This document shows, in pieces, positions 1-9,105 of a stretch of DNA of 64,000 nt. Position numbers and translations under genes: made by a program. This stretch comes from JACMLD01 sp963705285. GTDB lineage: Bacteria > Bacteroidota > Bacteroidia > Chitinophagales > Chitinophagaceae. Under the pieces are notes generated by a model. It was given only the letters and a program-made list of their open reading frames with translations, ran no database searches and was not told the DNA's origin. Every line of letters starts with the position of its first letter. The first letter of the stretch is position 1. The DNA is taken from contig OY970066.1 in the NCBI GenBank assembly GCA_963705285.1, forward strand, positions 2,666,001 through 2,730,000, in the 5' to 3' direction.

Positions 1-1333
1 TGCCCTCACCCACGGTTGATGTAACCGCAATTTTGCCACGGTGCATCCGTATGATATTGCCCGAGAGGGGCATGCCAATACCATATCCTTCAAACTTGTT
101 GGTATTAGAAGCCCTGAAAAATGGGTCGTAAATATGGCGTATTTCCTCGGCAGGAATGCCAATGCCCTGGTCGGTAACTTTTACTATTGCCTGTTTTTTA
201 ACAATCATCAATTCAACGGCGACAGGCTTATCGCCAGAATATTTGCAGGCATTGAGAATGATATTGCCGAGCGCAATTTTTAGCAGGTCATAATTGCCGG
301 TGATACAGATGTCTTCGTCGTTATCAGGTAAGGCAGGCAGGTGCATGACGATCTTGTTGGAGAATATAGCGGCTGCATTTTCCCTTGCTTCAAAAAGCAA
401 TTCATCAATGCGTACTTTACCCCAAAGTTGTTTTTTGCCGTCGAATGAGGTTTGCGCCAGTGATAATAGTCCGCCGGTTAGGCGCTGCAATTTGGCAGCC
501 TGTTGAACAATATTTTCAAGGCTTTTGCGGTATACTTCGGCTGATCGTTCGTGCGAGAGCGCATAGTCTGCTTCCGCCACAATAGAGGTAAGGGGGGTAC
601 GGAATTCATGCGATGCATTGCTGATGAAATTATTTTGCGACTCAAAAGCGGTTTCCAGCCGGTCCAGCATTTTGTTAAAAGTATTGATCAGCTCAGATAT
701 TTCATCGTCGCCCCGTCTCTCGGTGAGACGCAGGTGCAGATTACCTTCACTGATAATCTGCACTTTACTGGTTATATAACGGAATGGTGCAAACGTTTTG
801 CGCGAAAAGTATAACCCTACCGTGTAAATCAGGGCCACAGATGCTATTAAAGTTATGATTAAGATCTTACCCAACCGCCCGATGATTTCATTTCCATACC
901 TGTTTAGGGCCGATTCAATTACCAGGAAATCACCAGTTTGGTCTTTGTACAACAATCCGGCAAAATGCACCATTTTATCCTGGTGAAAAACAGTTGCTCC
1001 CTGTGCCGCTGCAATGTTCTTAAGATAGGAGAGCGGGAGGCCGGCGGGAAAAGGCGTTTGCGGGGCTCCGTTAGCCAATAATTTTACGGTGTATGATTCT
1101 TCGCCTGGTAATTTTTCAAGGTAATCTTTACGCAGTTGTTTCAGGTTTTCGGTAGAGATATGGTCCAGTTCAAAAGCAAATTTAGCAGATATGCGGGCCC
1201 GCAGTTCGAGGCGTTTGTAAAAATCTGCATAGGTAAACTGGTTAGAAAAATAATAGACGGTTGCCGCCAGCACCAGAAAGACCGCCATGGTGAGCGTAGT
1301 AAAAAGCAGGGTGGTTTTTGTTTGAATGTTCAT
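1..1333 (-). CDS. Sensor histidine kinase (partial, C-terminus outside window)
   Basis: Membrane histidine kinase that should autophosphorylate and pass phosphate to the response regulator encoded just upstream. The gene runs leftward off the window edge; 444 codons are visible from ATG 1333, so only the last residues are missing. Visible order: transmembrane helix at about 10-30, extracytoplasmic sensor region, second helix at about 154-175, HAMP-like linker, H-box with NASHEFRTPL at about 240, N-box (NIILNACKYSG) near 356, G1 (DQGIGIP) near 391 and a G2-like GYGIGMPL near 418. The layout matches CusS/BaeS-type kinases. The start lies 11 bp after the regulator's stop, so the two are one operon. 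The signal sensed cannot be read from the sequence. Confidence 0.9.
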   Translation of the reverse strand, partial: MNIQTKTTLLFTTLTMAVFLVLAATVYYFSNQFTYADFYKRLELRARISAKFAFELDHISTENLKQLRKDYLEKLPGEESYTVKLLANGAPQTPFPAGLPLSYLKNIAAAQGATVFHQDKMVHFAGLLYKDQTGDFLVIESALNRYGNEIIGRLGKILIITLIASVALIYTVGLYFSRKTFAPFRYITSKVQIISEGNLHLRLTERRGDDEISELINTFNKMLDRLETAFESQNNFISNASHEFRTPLTSIVAEADYALSHERSAEVYRKSLENIVQQAAKLQRLTGGLLSLAQTSFDGKKQLWGKVRIDELLFEARENAAAIFSNKIVMHLPALPDNDEDICITGNYDLLKIALGNIILNACKYSGDKPVAVELMIVKKQAIVKVTDQGIGIPAEEIRHIYDPFFRASNTNKFEGYGIGMPLSGNIIRMHRGKIAVTSTVGEG

Positions 1334-1344
1334 ACGGCAGTGTA

Positions 1345-2019
1345 TCAGCTTTTAAACATGTATCCCATACCTACTACAGTTTGTATCATTTTTTGATCTG
1401 GCTGGGTATCAATTTTTTTTCTGAGGTAGTTTACGTAAACGTCTACCACATTGGTGCCCATATTGAAATCGATGCCCCATACATGTTCCAGTATTTGTAT
1501 GCGCGATAATACCCTGTTCTTGTTACGCACAAAATATTCAAGCAGCCTGAACTCGGTAGGGGTTAGCATTACACGTTGACCGGCTTTTTCGATCAGTCTT
1601 GCATCGAAATTAATAGACAGGGTGCCAAAGGTCTGGATGTTTTCTTCTGGCCGGTTCATTTGGGTACGGCGGCTGAGCGAGCGCAACCTGGCTTCCAGCT
1701 CGGCAAATTTAAATGGCTTTACCAGGTAATCATCGGCGCCTGCGTTAAGGCCGCTCACAATGTTTTCGGTGGTACTCAATGCTGTTAACAGCAATACCGG
1801 CGTTGATATATTTTGTTCGCGAATGGTTTTGCACAACTGCATGCCATTAATACCTGGTAGCATGATGTCCAGTATGATAATATCAAATGCATTCTGTAAT
1901 GCCAGTTCAAGTCCCATATGCCCATCGGGTGCTACCGTAATCTGGTAGCCGCTTTCCGTTAGCCCACGGTTAATAACGCCTGCCACACTGGGTTCATCTT
2001 CAATCAGCAATACCTTCAT
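1345..2019 (-). CDS. OmpR/PhoB-family response regulator
   Basis: DNA-binding response regulator of 224 residues, first gene of a two-component operon with the kinase that follows. The receiver domain (about 1-115) has the acidic pair E7/D8, the phosphoacceptor D51 in ILDIMLPG, T79 and K101 in YLVKPF. The C-terminal winged helix (about 130-222) ends in the usual region with VWG and DVYVNYLRKKID. ATG 2019 puts the receiver start exactly at the family position. A TAnnTTTG -7 box lies 15 bp upstream. The regulated genes are not evident. Confidence 0.93.
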   Translation of the reverse strand: MKVLLIEDEPSVAGVINRGLTESGYQITVAPDGHMGLELALQNAFDIIILDIMLPGINGMQLCKTIREQNISTPVLLLTALSTTENIVSGLNAGADDYLVKPFKFAELEARLRSLSRRTQMNRPEENIQTFGTLSINFDARLIEKAGQRVMLTPTEFRLLEYFVRNKNRVLSRIQILEHVWGIDFNMGTNVVDVYVNYLRKKIDTQPDQKMIQTVVGMGYMFKS

Positions 2020-2034
2020 AGCCGTTTATTTCTG

Positions 2035-2042
2035 CAAATGTA
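2035..2042 (-). promoter_or_regulatory. Predicted -7 box (TACATTTG) of the two-component operon
   Basis: Reading on the minus strand, TACATTTG matches the Bacteroidota housekeeping -7 consensus TAnnTTTG. It lies 15 bp before the regulator's ATG, leaving a leader of only about 8-10 nt. No clear TTG -33 element is visible at the expected spacing, so this is a half-site match. Confidence 0.45.
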
Positions 2043-2442
2043 AAAAGAGATAATTGAAATGGTGGGGGTTAATCTTAAGCTTCGTTTTTGACGCGGTGTA
2101 CGGATTACAAACGCTTAAGGCTGCCAGTAATTGGGGCAGCACCAGCATGTTTAGTGGACAATATGATTTTTTTTCCTGAAGGTAGTAGCTGAAAGTGGCG
2201 CTACTATTCCACCAGCAACCTGACTATTGTGCGTATGCCCAGTGCTAACGGTTACCCTTATAGATTTTCTATAATAGCGTCAATCCTGGTTGTTACAAGG
2301 CTGGTTGTGAAATAGTTCAGGTAAAAAACCGGCAGAAACATTGCTGCGTTGATGAAAGTCAGACAGATAATTATATGTTTGCTTAATTTGGGATGACGTG
2401 TTGCATTATTTCTACAACTTTTATCGTAGTTGTACGACGTAC
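2043..2442. other. Intergenic region, no gene seen
   Basis: About 400 bp between the two-component operon and a lone receiver gene, both on the minus strand. No open frame with protein-like composition is visible. A weak inverted repeat (GCTGCC at 2120, GGCAGC at 2135) has no T-run and is probably not a terminator. Confidence 0.6.
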
Positions 2443-2811
2443 CTATTGCTCCCGTATGCGCATCACTTCTCTTATTTCATCTACAAATGCACTGGTAGAA
2501 AGTGGCTTCTGCAAAAAATAATCAGCCCGGCAATTTTTAACGGCTTCTTTGTCTTCAGGCAAGGCAGAGTATAATACAACAGGTATATGCCGGTAAGCTT
2601 CCTGGTTTTTTATCTGCAGACAAATCTCGCGACCATCCCATGGCGGCATATGAATATCCAGTATCACAATATCTGGTGTTACAAAATTTATAGTGCGCAT
2701 GGTTGCCGAACCATCTGCCAACACCGTTACACTATAGCCATTGGATTTTAAAACGTTTTTAAGCATCACCAGCAAATCCGAGTCGTCGTCTACCAGCAGT
2801 ATTTTTTTCAT
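2443..2811 (-). CDS. Stand-alone receiver (CheY-like) protein
   Basis: Single receiver domain of 122 residues with no output domain. Acidic residues near 8-10, phosphoacceptor D52 in ILDIHMPPWDG, S83 and K102 in FLQKPL are all present, so it should be phosphorylatable. ATG 2811 is preferred to a TTG one codon upstream because MKKILLVDDD is the standard receiver start. No kinase is adjacent in the same operon. Similar lone receivers in Bacteroidota act as phosphorelay intermediates or pair with hybrid kinases elsewhere; the partner here is unknown. A second lone receiver lies at 13123-13482. Confidence 0.88.
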   Translation of the reverse strand: MKKILLVDDDSDLLVMLKNVLKSNGYSVTVLADGSATMRTINFVTPDIVILDIHMPPWDGREICLQIKNQEAYRHIPVVLYSALPEDKEAVKNCRADYFLQKPLSTSAFVDEIREVMRIREQ

Positions 2812-3063
2812 CAAAGCCTTATTGTTTAGTTGTTTGTATAATCAGAAATGATGCCACACCAGTAAAGAAGTGGCAAGGTGTTTTGAGCTAAGGGTTTCCA
2901 TCAGCTTAAATGGTTTTTTTCAATCGGTTAGTAATTGCTAATGAAGTAAATCAGGTTCGGCTGCTTCAATCAATACAGGCAATTGCGCATTGAAGTAAAT
3001 TGTTGTTTGCCCACAAACGCAGCATAAAAAATGTTGTACCGCTATATCTGTATGCCGGTTGTG

Positions 3064-3951
3064 CTATGTCAGTTTTTCTTTAAAAAAATCAACAGTGCGT
3101 TGCCAGGCAAGCTCAGCCGCGGGTTTATCATACCGTGGTGTTGTATCGTTATGAAAACCGTGATTAACATTGGGGTAAATATATGCCGTATAAGCTTTGT
3201 TGTTGGCTTTCAACGCGGCCTCATATGCGGGCCAGCCTTCATTTACGCGGGTATCAAGTCCTGCATAGTGTATCAACAGCGGTGCTTTTATTTTGGGTAC
3301 GTCATCGGCTGTTGGTTGGCCACCATAAAAAGGCACAGCAGCAGCAAGGCCGGCAATGCGAACCGCCATCATATTAACAATCCATCCTCCAAAACAAAAA
3401 CCTACCGCACCAACTTTGCCGTTGCAATTCGCATGTTTTGCGAGGTAATCATAGCCAGCTATAAAATCTTCCAGCATTTCGTTCCTGTCGCGCTTGCTTT
3501 GCAGTTCGCGTCCTTTATCATCATCACCTGGGTATCCGCCCAGTGGAGTCAATGCATCGGGTGCCAATGAAATAAAACCCTGTAGCGCTGCCCTTCTGGC
3601 CACATCTTCAATATGCGGATTAAGCCCGCGGTTTTCATGCACCACTACCACGCCACCCCATTTTGCCGGTGTACCGGCAGGCATGGTAAGCAATGCCTTA
3701 ATGGTGCCACCTCCTTTGGGAGAAGGATAGTTTATATAAGATGATTGTATACGTGGATCATCTGCTTTTACCTGCAGGGCGCCATGATAATCGGGCATCA
3801 GGAAGCCCATAAGCGATGCTACTGTAATGCCACCTACTGCATAGGCCGACAATTTTTGCATAAACTCGCGCCGGTTAACACGGTCATGCGCATAATCATC
3901 GTACAGGTCAAACACTTCCTGTTTAATATCTTCTTTGCGGATATTGCTCAT
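3064..3951 (-). CDS. Dienelactone hydrolase family protein with Tat-type signal
   Basis: Alpha/beta hydrolase of 295 residues in the dienelactone hydrolase (carboxymethylenebutenolidase) family. The Cys nucleophile is C186 in GFCFGGW, with D233 and H264 completing the Cys-Asp-His triad. The N-terminus has a twin-arginine-like segment NRREFMQKL at 26-34 followed by a hydrophobic stretch, suggesting Tat export with a long pre-region. ATG 3951 fits the homologous start. Upstream on the minus strand TAACTTTA (3972-3979) resembles the -7 box. The natural substrate is unknown; many exported members act on esters or lactones unrelated to dienelactone. Confidence 0.87.
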   Translation of the reverse strand: MSNIRKEDIKQEVFDLYDDYAHDRVNRREFMQKLSAYAVGGITVASLMGFLMPDYHGALQVKADDPRIQSSYINYPSPKGGGTIKALLTMPAGTPAKWGGVVVVHENRGLNPHIEDVARRAALQGFISLAPDALTPLGGYPGDDDKGRELQSKRDRNEMLEDFIAGYDYLAKHANCNGKVGAVGFCFGGWIVNMMAVRIAGLAAAVPFYGGQPTADDVPKIKAPLLIHYAGLDTRVNEGWPAYEAALKANNKAYTAYIYPNVNHGFHNDTTPRYDKPAAELAWQRTVDFFKEKLT

Positions 3952-4049
3952 GGTGATTGATGTTGGTTATGCTAAAGTTACACTTTACACCCATACTAAT
4001 TACGCTCTATGCAGGTTACCGCAGTTGGTTTGCCTGCCACATGCTTTTT

Positions 4050-6074
4050 TTATCTCTTTTCAGGCACCAGCAGTACTGCGTCTGCAATTACCAGCCCATC
4101 AGCATTTTTATTGGTAATGGATACAAATCCTTTTTTGCCTGCTGCAAACTTATAATTGCCAAGAGATACCCATTCGCCGGAAGTCTGTCCCTGCACCACC
4201 ACGTTTTTATGATCAAGTACTACTTCCTTACTTGTTTGACCATCGTATACCTGGCAAACAACAGCCGACGCGGCACCGTTAATCCTTGGTACATAGGTAT
4301 ACACGTGGTAACTGCCGGCCTTGCTTATTTGCGGAACAAATTTTACGGCACTGGTTTCCGTTCCGCCGGGAGCCGATTGCAGCCACGATGCACCGTAACT
4401 GTTTTTTGAATCGCTGACTTTTTTCCAGTTGCCGGTGGCTTTCACTGCATCTGTTACTGCATCGTCTATAAAAATATCGCCGCTACTGCCATCGGCCAGC
4501 GGGTTGGTGGTAAGTATGCTTTGCAACCGGGCGATGTCTACTTTCAGCAGGCTTGATTTTTTATCGATAGCCAGTGATGCGGCAACGGCAGCGGATTGCC
4601 CCAGTACCATAAACACCGGTTCCATACGTATGGAACCATAGGCTATATGCGAGGCTGACAAGCAAACCGGTACCAGCAGGTTGCTGCATTCGTTTTCTTT
4701 GGGTACCATACAGCGGTAAGAAATGGGGTAGGGAGGGAAGCCGCCTTCCTGCACATCGCCTTCGTTTTTTACCATGGCCACACCGTCTTGTGTAATCACC
4801 ACGCGGTCGCAATTATGAGAATCCATGGTATAGGCAGCCATGCCCACTGCATCGGTCACTACTTCTTTACCCTGGCAGTTCGCCTGGGTCATTACGTAGG
4901 CGCCTGTCATCCTCCGGGCTTCGCGTACATACATTTGTGGCGACCAGTTACCATTGTCTGTGTATTCATCTTTGGGGTAGCCCCATCTAAGCATTTCAGT
5001 ACGCAAATGCGCGGGCATGCGGGGGTCGTGCCCAATAAAATACAACAACCCTTTTATATACAGTTCATGTGCTTTTTGTATAGCTTCCCGTTGCGCATAG
5101 TCTGCTTCAGGAAATGCGTAATTCATGCCTATCATATCTGTAGACAACGGCCCATTGTTATTAATGTCTGTTTTTTGATTGGGCATCAGATCTGGTTTCA
5201 GTATCAGATTGAACGGCCGTTGTGGATCTTTTTCAAGCACCCGTATCAGCAGTTCATACTTCGCGGGGTCATAATCTTCTGGCTGTGTAATGGTAATTTG
5301 GTTCCGGGGATCACTGGAGAGGCAAATCCTGAAGTTATAGGCCTGTACTTTTTTATCGCCCGACCCCGCGGGTTGTGCAGGTACAGGGCTGATGCCCCAT
5401 AAGAGTCCGCTGGCAGCATCGCCTTTTGTTTTGTAAGGGTCAATACCATCGGGAAACTGGTGCTTGTTTTTTATTTGCACCCCATTGAAGGTTTCGTTGT
5501 ATTGCGCGTTGGCTTCGCGCCCTATGGTATAGGTTACGCCGGCTTTTGCCATCAGGTCGCCTTCATAGCTGCAGTCAATAAACATGCTGGCCTTTATCAG
5601 TTTATTAGAGGCGGCTTGCGGCGTTTGTGCATCTTCTACTGTGATGGAAGCGATGCGGTTTCCATTTTTTTGTACCGCCTGCAGCCGGTGCGTATACAAT
5701 ACGTTTACACCGCCGCGTTGTACATAACCTTTGAATGTTTCCTCTGCCACGTGTGGTTCAAAAATCCACTGCTCAAATTTTCCATAATGCTGACCGATGC
5801 GCCGGTAAAAATCTAGCGCCAGTCCTGATATGGCATATTTGTTACCAATATCTGTGAAACCCAGCCCTCCCGAAGAAAGACCGCCCAGATGCCGGCCGGG
5901 TTCTACCAGCAAAACGGTTTTACCCATTTTTTTGGCGGTATAAGCCGCAATTACCCCCGCAGAGGTACCCCCATATACACAAATATCAACCGACAGCGGT
6001 GCCTGGGCAGCCGAACGGTTTAACATCGCCGTTATAACAACAATGGGTAACAATATTTTTTTGAGTGAATTCAT
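4050..6074 (-). CDS. Secreted FAD-dependent oxidoreductase with golvesin-like C-terminal domain
   Basis: Protein of 674 residues with a signal peptide (about 1-23, ending SAAQA). A Rossmann FAD-binding motif follows at once (VYGGTSAGVIAAYTAKKMG, about 33-51), then GRHLGGLSSGGLG, typical of the FAD_oxidored family (PF12831). The last 130 residues (from DIFIDDA) look like the golvesin/xanthan lyase-type beta domain (NYGASWLQ-like strand, YHVYTYVPR, DGLVIADAVLL), expected to bind a carbohydrate or polymer. Such proteins in Bacteroidota are commonly encoded near polysaccharide-use genes, but no SusC/SusD pair is visible here. Substrate not predictable. Confidence 0.85.
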   Translation of the reverse strand: MNSLKKILLPIVVITAMLNRSAAQAPLSVDICVYGGTSAGVIAAYTAKKMGKTVLLVEPGRHLGGLSSGGLGFTDIGNKYAISGLALDFYRRIGQHYGKFEQWIFEPHVAEETFKGYVQRGGVNVLYTHRLQAVQKNGNRIASITVEDAQTPQAASNKLIKASMFIDCSYEGDLMAKAGVTYTIGREANAQYNETFNGVQIKNKHQFPDGIDPYKTKGDAASGLLWGISPVPAQPAGSGDKKVQAYNFRICLSSDPRNQITITQPEDYDPAKYELLIRVLEKDPQRPFNLILKPDLMPNQKTDINNNGPLSTDMIGMNYAFPEADYAQREAIQKAHELYIKGLLYFIGHDPRMPAHLRTEMLRWGYPKDEYTDNGNWSPQMYVREARRMTGAYVMTQANCQGKEVVTDAVGMAAYTMDSHNCDRVVITQDGVAMVKNEGDVQEGGFPPYPISYRCMVPKENECSNLLVPVCLSASHIAYGSIRMEPVFMVLGQSAAVAASLAIDKKSSLLKVDIARLQSILTTNPLADGSSGDIFIDDAVTDAVKATGNWKKVSDSKNSYGASWLQSAPGGTETSAVKFVPQISKAGSYHVYTYVPRINGAASAVVCQVYDGQTSKEVVLDHKNVVVQGQTSGEWVSLGNYKFAAGKKGFVSITNKNADGLVIADAVLLVPEKR

Positions 6075-6313
6075 AGCAAGTAAATCGTGTGGTTTATTGT
6101 GAACGGATAATTTTCAACGTGCGGGGGGTTGCCCGTTAACTTAGTGTTGCCAAAGCAAACGATTTTTTTCTTACTGGCCAATTGATGTTTTGGCACTGCA
6201 GCGATGTAATAGGCGAAGGTGTTCGCGTTATTGTTGTAATTTTCGGCCGTTGGTTAACCAGCCGGCCTGCTGTTACACCACAACATTGTTATAAATAATC
6301 AATAACTGAAATT

Positions 6314-6754
6314 ATGAAGTATGCGGTGCCCGACTGGCTGATTATTTTGGGTGCATTGGGACAAATGTTTACTGCTGTCATTTACCCCTACATCCGGCAT
6401 GTTGTTTTTGACTGGTATAATGATATAAAAAAACTGAAACCCCTAAACCAGGAAATTGCCAAGACGTATGGCAGGTATATACAGGGATTAAACTTTTCTT
6501 TTGGCCTGATTTCAATACTGTTCACGACCGAATTAAAAAGCCAGTCTGGCCTGGCGGTGGCTTTAAGCGGGCTGATTGCGGCCTACTGGACAGGCAAAGT
6601 GGCCACCCAATTTTCGTATTACCCGATGTATGAAATACCTAAAAAGACGATATTCAGAATTGGGGAAGTTTTGATGAACACCCTGTTCATTTCTTTTGCC
6701 GCAATTTTTATCTGGTTATTTATTTTCAACCTTACCGGCTATCTACAAAAATAA
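6314..6754 (+). CDS. Small four-helix membrane protein of unknown function
   Basis: 146 residues with four predicted membrane spans (about 7-30, 58-74, 79-97, 115-140) and a conserved-looking cytoplasmic loop KKLKPLNQEIAKTYGRYIQG. Codon use resembles the neighbours and ATG 6314 is the only good start. I do not recognise a named family. It stands alone between a minus-strand oxidoreductase and a plus-strand flavin-barrel protein. Confidence 0.7.
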   Translation: MKYAVPDWLIILGALGQMFTAVIYPYIRHVVFDWYNDIKKLKPLNQEIAKTYGRYIQGLNFSFGLISILFTTELKSQSGLAVALSGLIAAYWTGKVATQFSYYPMYEIPKKTIFRIGEVLMNTLFISFAAIFIWLFIFNLTGYLQK

Positions 6755-6917
6755 AGGGGGCGGTCAAAATTCAGCCTTACCTTACTACAAAGGAGCGCAG
6801 TACAAATGTTCTTGCTGCGATGCGATGAGAAATGTACGAAGCCATTTAAACAGTAAAACCCGGTAAAATTTTCTACACTTTGCCTTCCGAAATGCATCAA
6901 TACGGCTGCTTTTAAGA

Positions 6918-7445
6918 ATGGTCTCTAATTTGAATATTTTGTTAAAACACTGTTTTATGCAAAATAGGGATATCGCGTTTGTGCAGCTGAAATTAGCCAA
7001 TATTGGAACCGCGCTTTTTTACTGTGGTGAAAGTTGTCAATTGCCCTTCAACACTTATATCATTACCGCATTAAAAGTAGACAATGAGGGTTATGTTTGG
7101 TTTTTTATCAACCGCAGCATGCACCATGACAACGTTCCTATACGGCCATTTGAGGCGCAGCTTGAATTCTATCGCAAAGGGTATCCTTTCAGTATGAAAA
7201 TTGACGGCGAAGCAAGTGTTGCGGATGCGCGTGAAAAAATGCAGGATTTAATGGGCAAGGGCATTAGCCTGAATGAAGAAACCCTCAATAGTATTATACT
7301 GATCAAAGTAAAGATTGAAAAAATAGCCTATAAGGAACTCAAAGAACAAAAAACCTTTCAACCACTGGACAGTGTGGCAAACTGGTTTAAAAACATACTC
7401 CATCCCGCCCCATCTACCTGGCAAACAAATGCCGGTCTATCATAG
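6918..7445 (+). CDS. Pyridoxamine 5'-phosphate oxidase-like (flavin split-barrel) protein
   Basis: 175 residues from ATG 6918; a shorter start at ATG 6957 (MQNRDIAFVQLKL) is equally plausible. The central pattern resembles the FMN-binding split barrel of PNPOx-like and general-stress proteins: first strand IGTALFYC, then ITALKVDNEGYVWFFINR, EAQLEFYRKGYPFSMKIDG, and a late strand ILIKVKIEKIAYKE. The assignment is by fold pattern only. FMN or haem binding is inferred from the family. Confidence 0.55.
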   Translation: MVSNLNILLKHCFMQNRDIAFVQLKLANIGTALFYCGESCQLPFNTYIITALKVDNEGYVWFFINRSMHHDNVPIRPFEAQLEFYRKGYPFSMKIDGEASVADAREKMQDLMGKGISLNEETLNSIILIKVKIEKIAYKELKEQKTFQPLDSVANWFKNILHPAPSTWQTNAGLS

Positions 7446-7460
7446 TAAGCATTTAAAAGG

Positions 7461-7468
7461 TACATTTG
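7461..7468 (+). promoter_or_regulatory. Possible -7 box (TACATTTG) for the GH130 gene
   Basis: TACATTTG matches TAnnTTTG. It lies just after the flavin-barrel gene and about 140 bp before the GH130 ATG, giving a long leader. No convincing -33 TTG at N19 is seen. Confidence 0.3.
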
Positions 7469-7608
7469 TTATTGAAGGTAGATCTTGAGCTTGCAAAAGA
7501 TAGAGAGCGTTTGTGCGCGCAAATAACATTGTGGCGTAAAACTTGTGGATTAAGCAAAGTGGAAAGAAGCTTCAGCAGGGAGGATATTTTTCAGTAAATC
7601 CAATTCAT

Positions 7609-9078
7609 ATGCCGGTTAGCGTAGTTCGTAAAAACGTTTCATTTCAACCAGATTCAAGCCGCGTAATTGCCCGTTTCTTATATAATAATGATCAGCGCAG
7701 TGGCGACCTCATAAAAAAGGTGCTGTCGTTGTCAGAGCGGGAACAAAGGGAAACCCTTATACAGGTATTAAGAGATTACTCAAAACGGCATCGCAGCATT
7801 TCAAAAATCTTCGAAAAGAATTTTACCAGGCTTGCCCCTGTATTCAGCCAACTGGGCATAGACCCCGCCACACTTACGAGTGCACAAAAAGGATTGATAG
7901 GCTCTTATTTTACCATGGAGTATTCAATTGAAGCGGCGGCGTTCTTTAATCCGTCTATCATAGAAGATCCTGATCAGACAGGGCTTGCCCCGGGTGAAAA
8001 AAGGGTTATCATCAGTTTCAGGGCAACGGGCGAAGGGCATATTTCTTCTATTGTATTTCGTTCGGGCATTTTAGACAGGGAAAACAATATTATCATAGAG
8101 CCACCGGGCAAGATGTTGGAATCTCCCGAGCGTGTTAAAAACCATACTTACCACAAAGAAAGTTTTCTGCGCAAACTTCAGGAGATGCAAAGCCCTGGCA
8201 ATGCTGCGTACCAGATGATGCAGGAAAAATTGCCGGAAACTTTTGTGTACGAAGAATTAAAAAAATATGTGGAAGATGCAAGGGTGGGACTGGCGGGTAG
8301 TATGGTAGACCTTGTATTGCTGAACGAAATATTATGGCTGGCTTCTTCGCATTATGAAATGGATTTTTCTGTGGATACTTCCATATCAGAACGTGTTATA
8401 TTTCCTATTGCACATACCGAGATGAAGGGTATTGAAGATGCGCGCTTCGTAAAATTTACAGATACAAACGGCGAGATTACTTATTACGCAACCTACACAG
8501 CGTATGATGGTATTACCATTCTGCCGAAATTATTATTTACGCAGGATTTTTATCATTTCAAAGTACTTCCTATTCATGGAGAGATAGCGCAAAATAAAGG
8601 CATGGCACTATTTCCGCGTAAAGTACACGGGTTGTATGCTATGCTTTGCAGGGCAGATGGCGTTAATAACTATATCTCATTCTCCAGCAATATTACTATC
8701 TGGCGCAAGTCTACTTTGCTACAACAGCCAAAGTACCCATGGGAGTTTGTGCAAATGGGTAACTGCGGCTCGCCAATAGAAACACCTGAAGGCTGGCTGG
8801 TAATTACGCATGGCGTAGGGCCCTGCAGGGAGTATTCTTTGGGAGTTTCATTACTTGATCTTGAATCTCCTGAAATAGAAATCGGCAGATTAGATACACC
8901 TATTATTGTACCCAATGATATGGAACGAGAAGGATATGTTCCTAACGTGGTGTATTCATGCGGTTCTATGATCCACAATAACAGCCTCATCATTCCATAT
9001 GCCATGTCTGATTATGCATCTACCTATGCCACGGTAAACCTGCCGGAGCTATTAAGTGCATTAAAAAGATCAAAATAG
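7609..9078 (+). CDS. GH130 family glycoside phosphorylase/hydrolase
   Basis: 489 residues from ATG 7609 (MPVSVVRKNVSFQPD); an upstream TTG at 7543 is less likely because the homologous N-terminus begins with this V-R-rich strand. The five-bladed propeller hallmark of GH130 is seen in GIEDARFVKF, where the Asp is the expected proton donor, followed by YATYTAYDG and MGNCGSPIETPEGWLVITHG. GH130 enzymes phosphorolyse beta-mannosides (or hydrolyse them in some subgroups). The long N-terminal helical region (about 1-130) is typical of the Bacteroidota group. The two glycosyltransferase genes at 9106-12440 converge on it, suggesting one oligosaccharide pathway. Confidence 0.85.
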   Translation: MPVSVVRKNVSFQPDSSRVIARFLYNNDQRSGDLIKKVLSLSEREQRETLIQVLRDYSKRHRSISKIFEKNFTRLAPVFSQLGIDPATLTSAQKGLIGSYFTMEYSIEAAAFFNPSIIEDPDQTGLAPGEKRVIISFRATGEGHISSIVFRSGILDRENNIIIEPPGKMLESPERVKNHTYHKESFLRKLQEMQSPGNAAYQMMQEKLPETFVYEELKKYVEDARVGLAGSMVDLVLLNEILWLASSHYEMDFSVDTSISERVIFPIAHTEMKGIEDARFVKFTDTNGEITYYATYTAYDGITILPKLLFTQDFYHFKVLPIHGEIAQNKGMALFPRKVHGLYAMLCRADGVNNYISFSSNITIWRKSTLLQQPKYPWEFVQMGNCGSPIETPEGWLVITHGVGPCREYSLGVSLLDLESPEIEIGRLDTPIIVPNDMEREGYVPNVVYSCGSMIHNNSLIIPYAMSDYASTYATVNLPELLSALKRSK

Positions 9079-9105
9079 TTGTAGCTGTTATTACGTGGTG
9101 TGACC

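Noticed and set aside
3031..3570. 179-codon plus-strand frame
   Set aside because: Antisense shadow of the dienelactone hydrolase gene, with Cys/Ile-rich composition.
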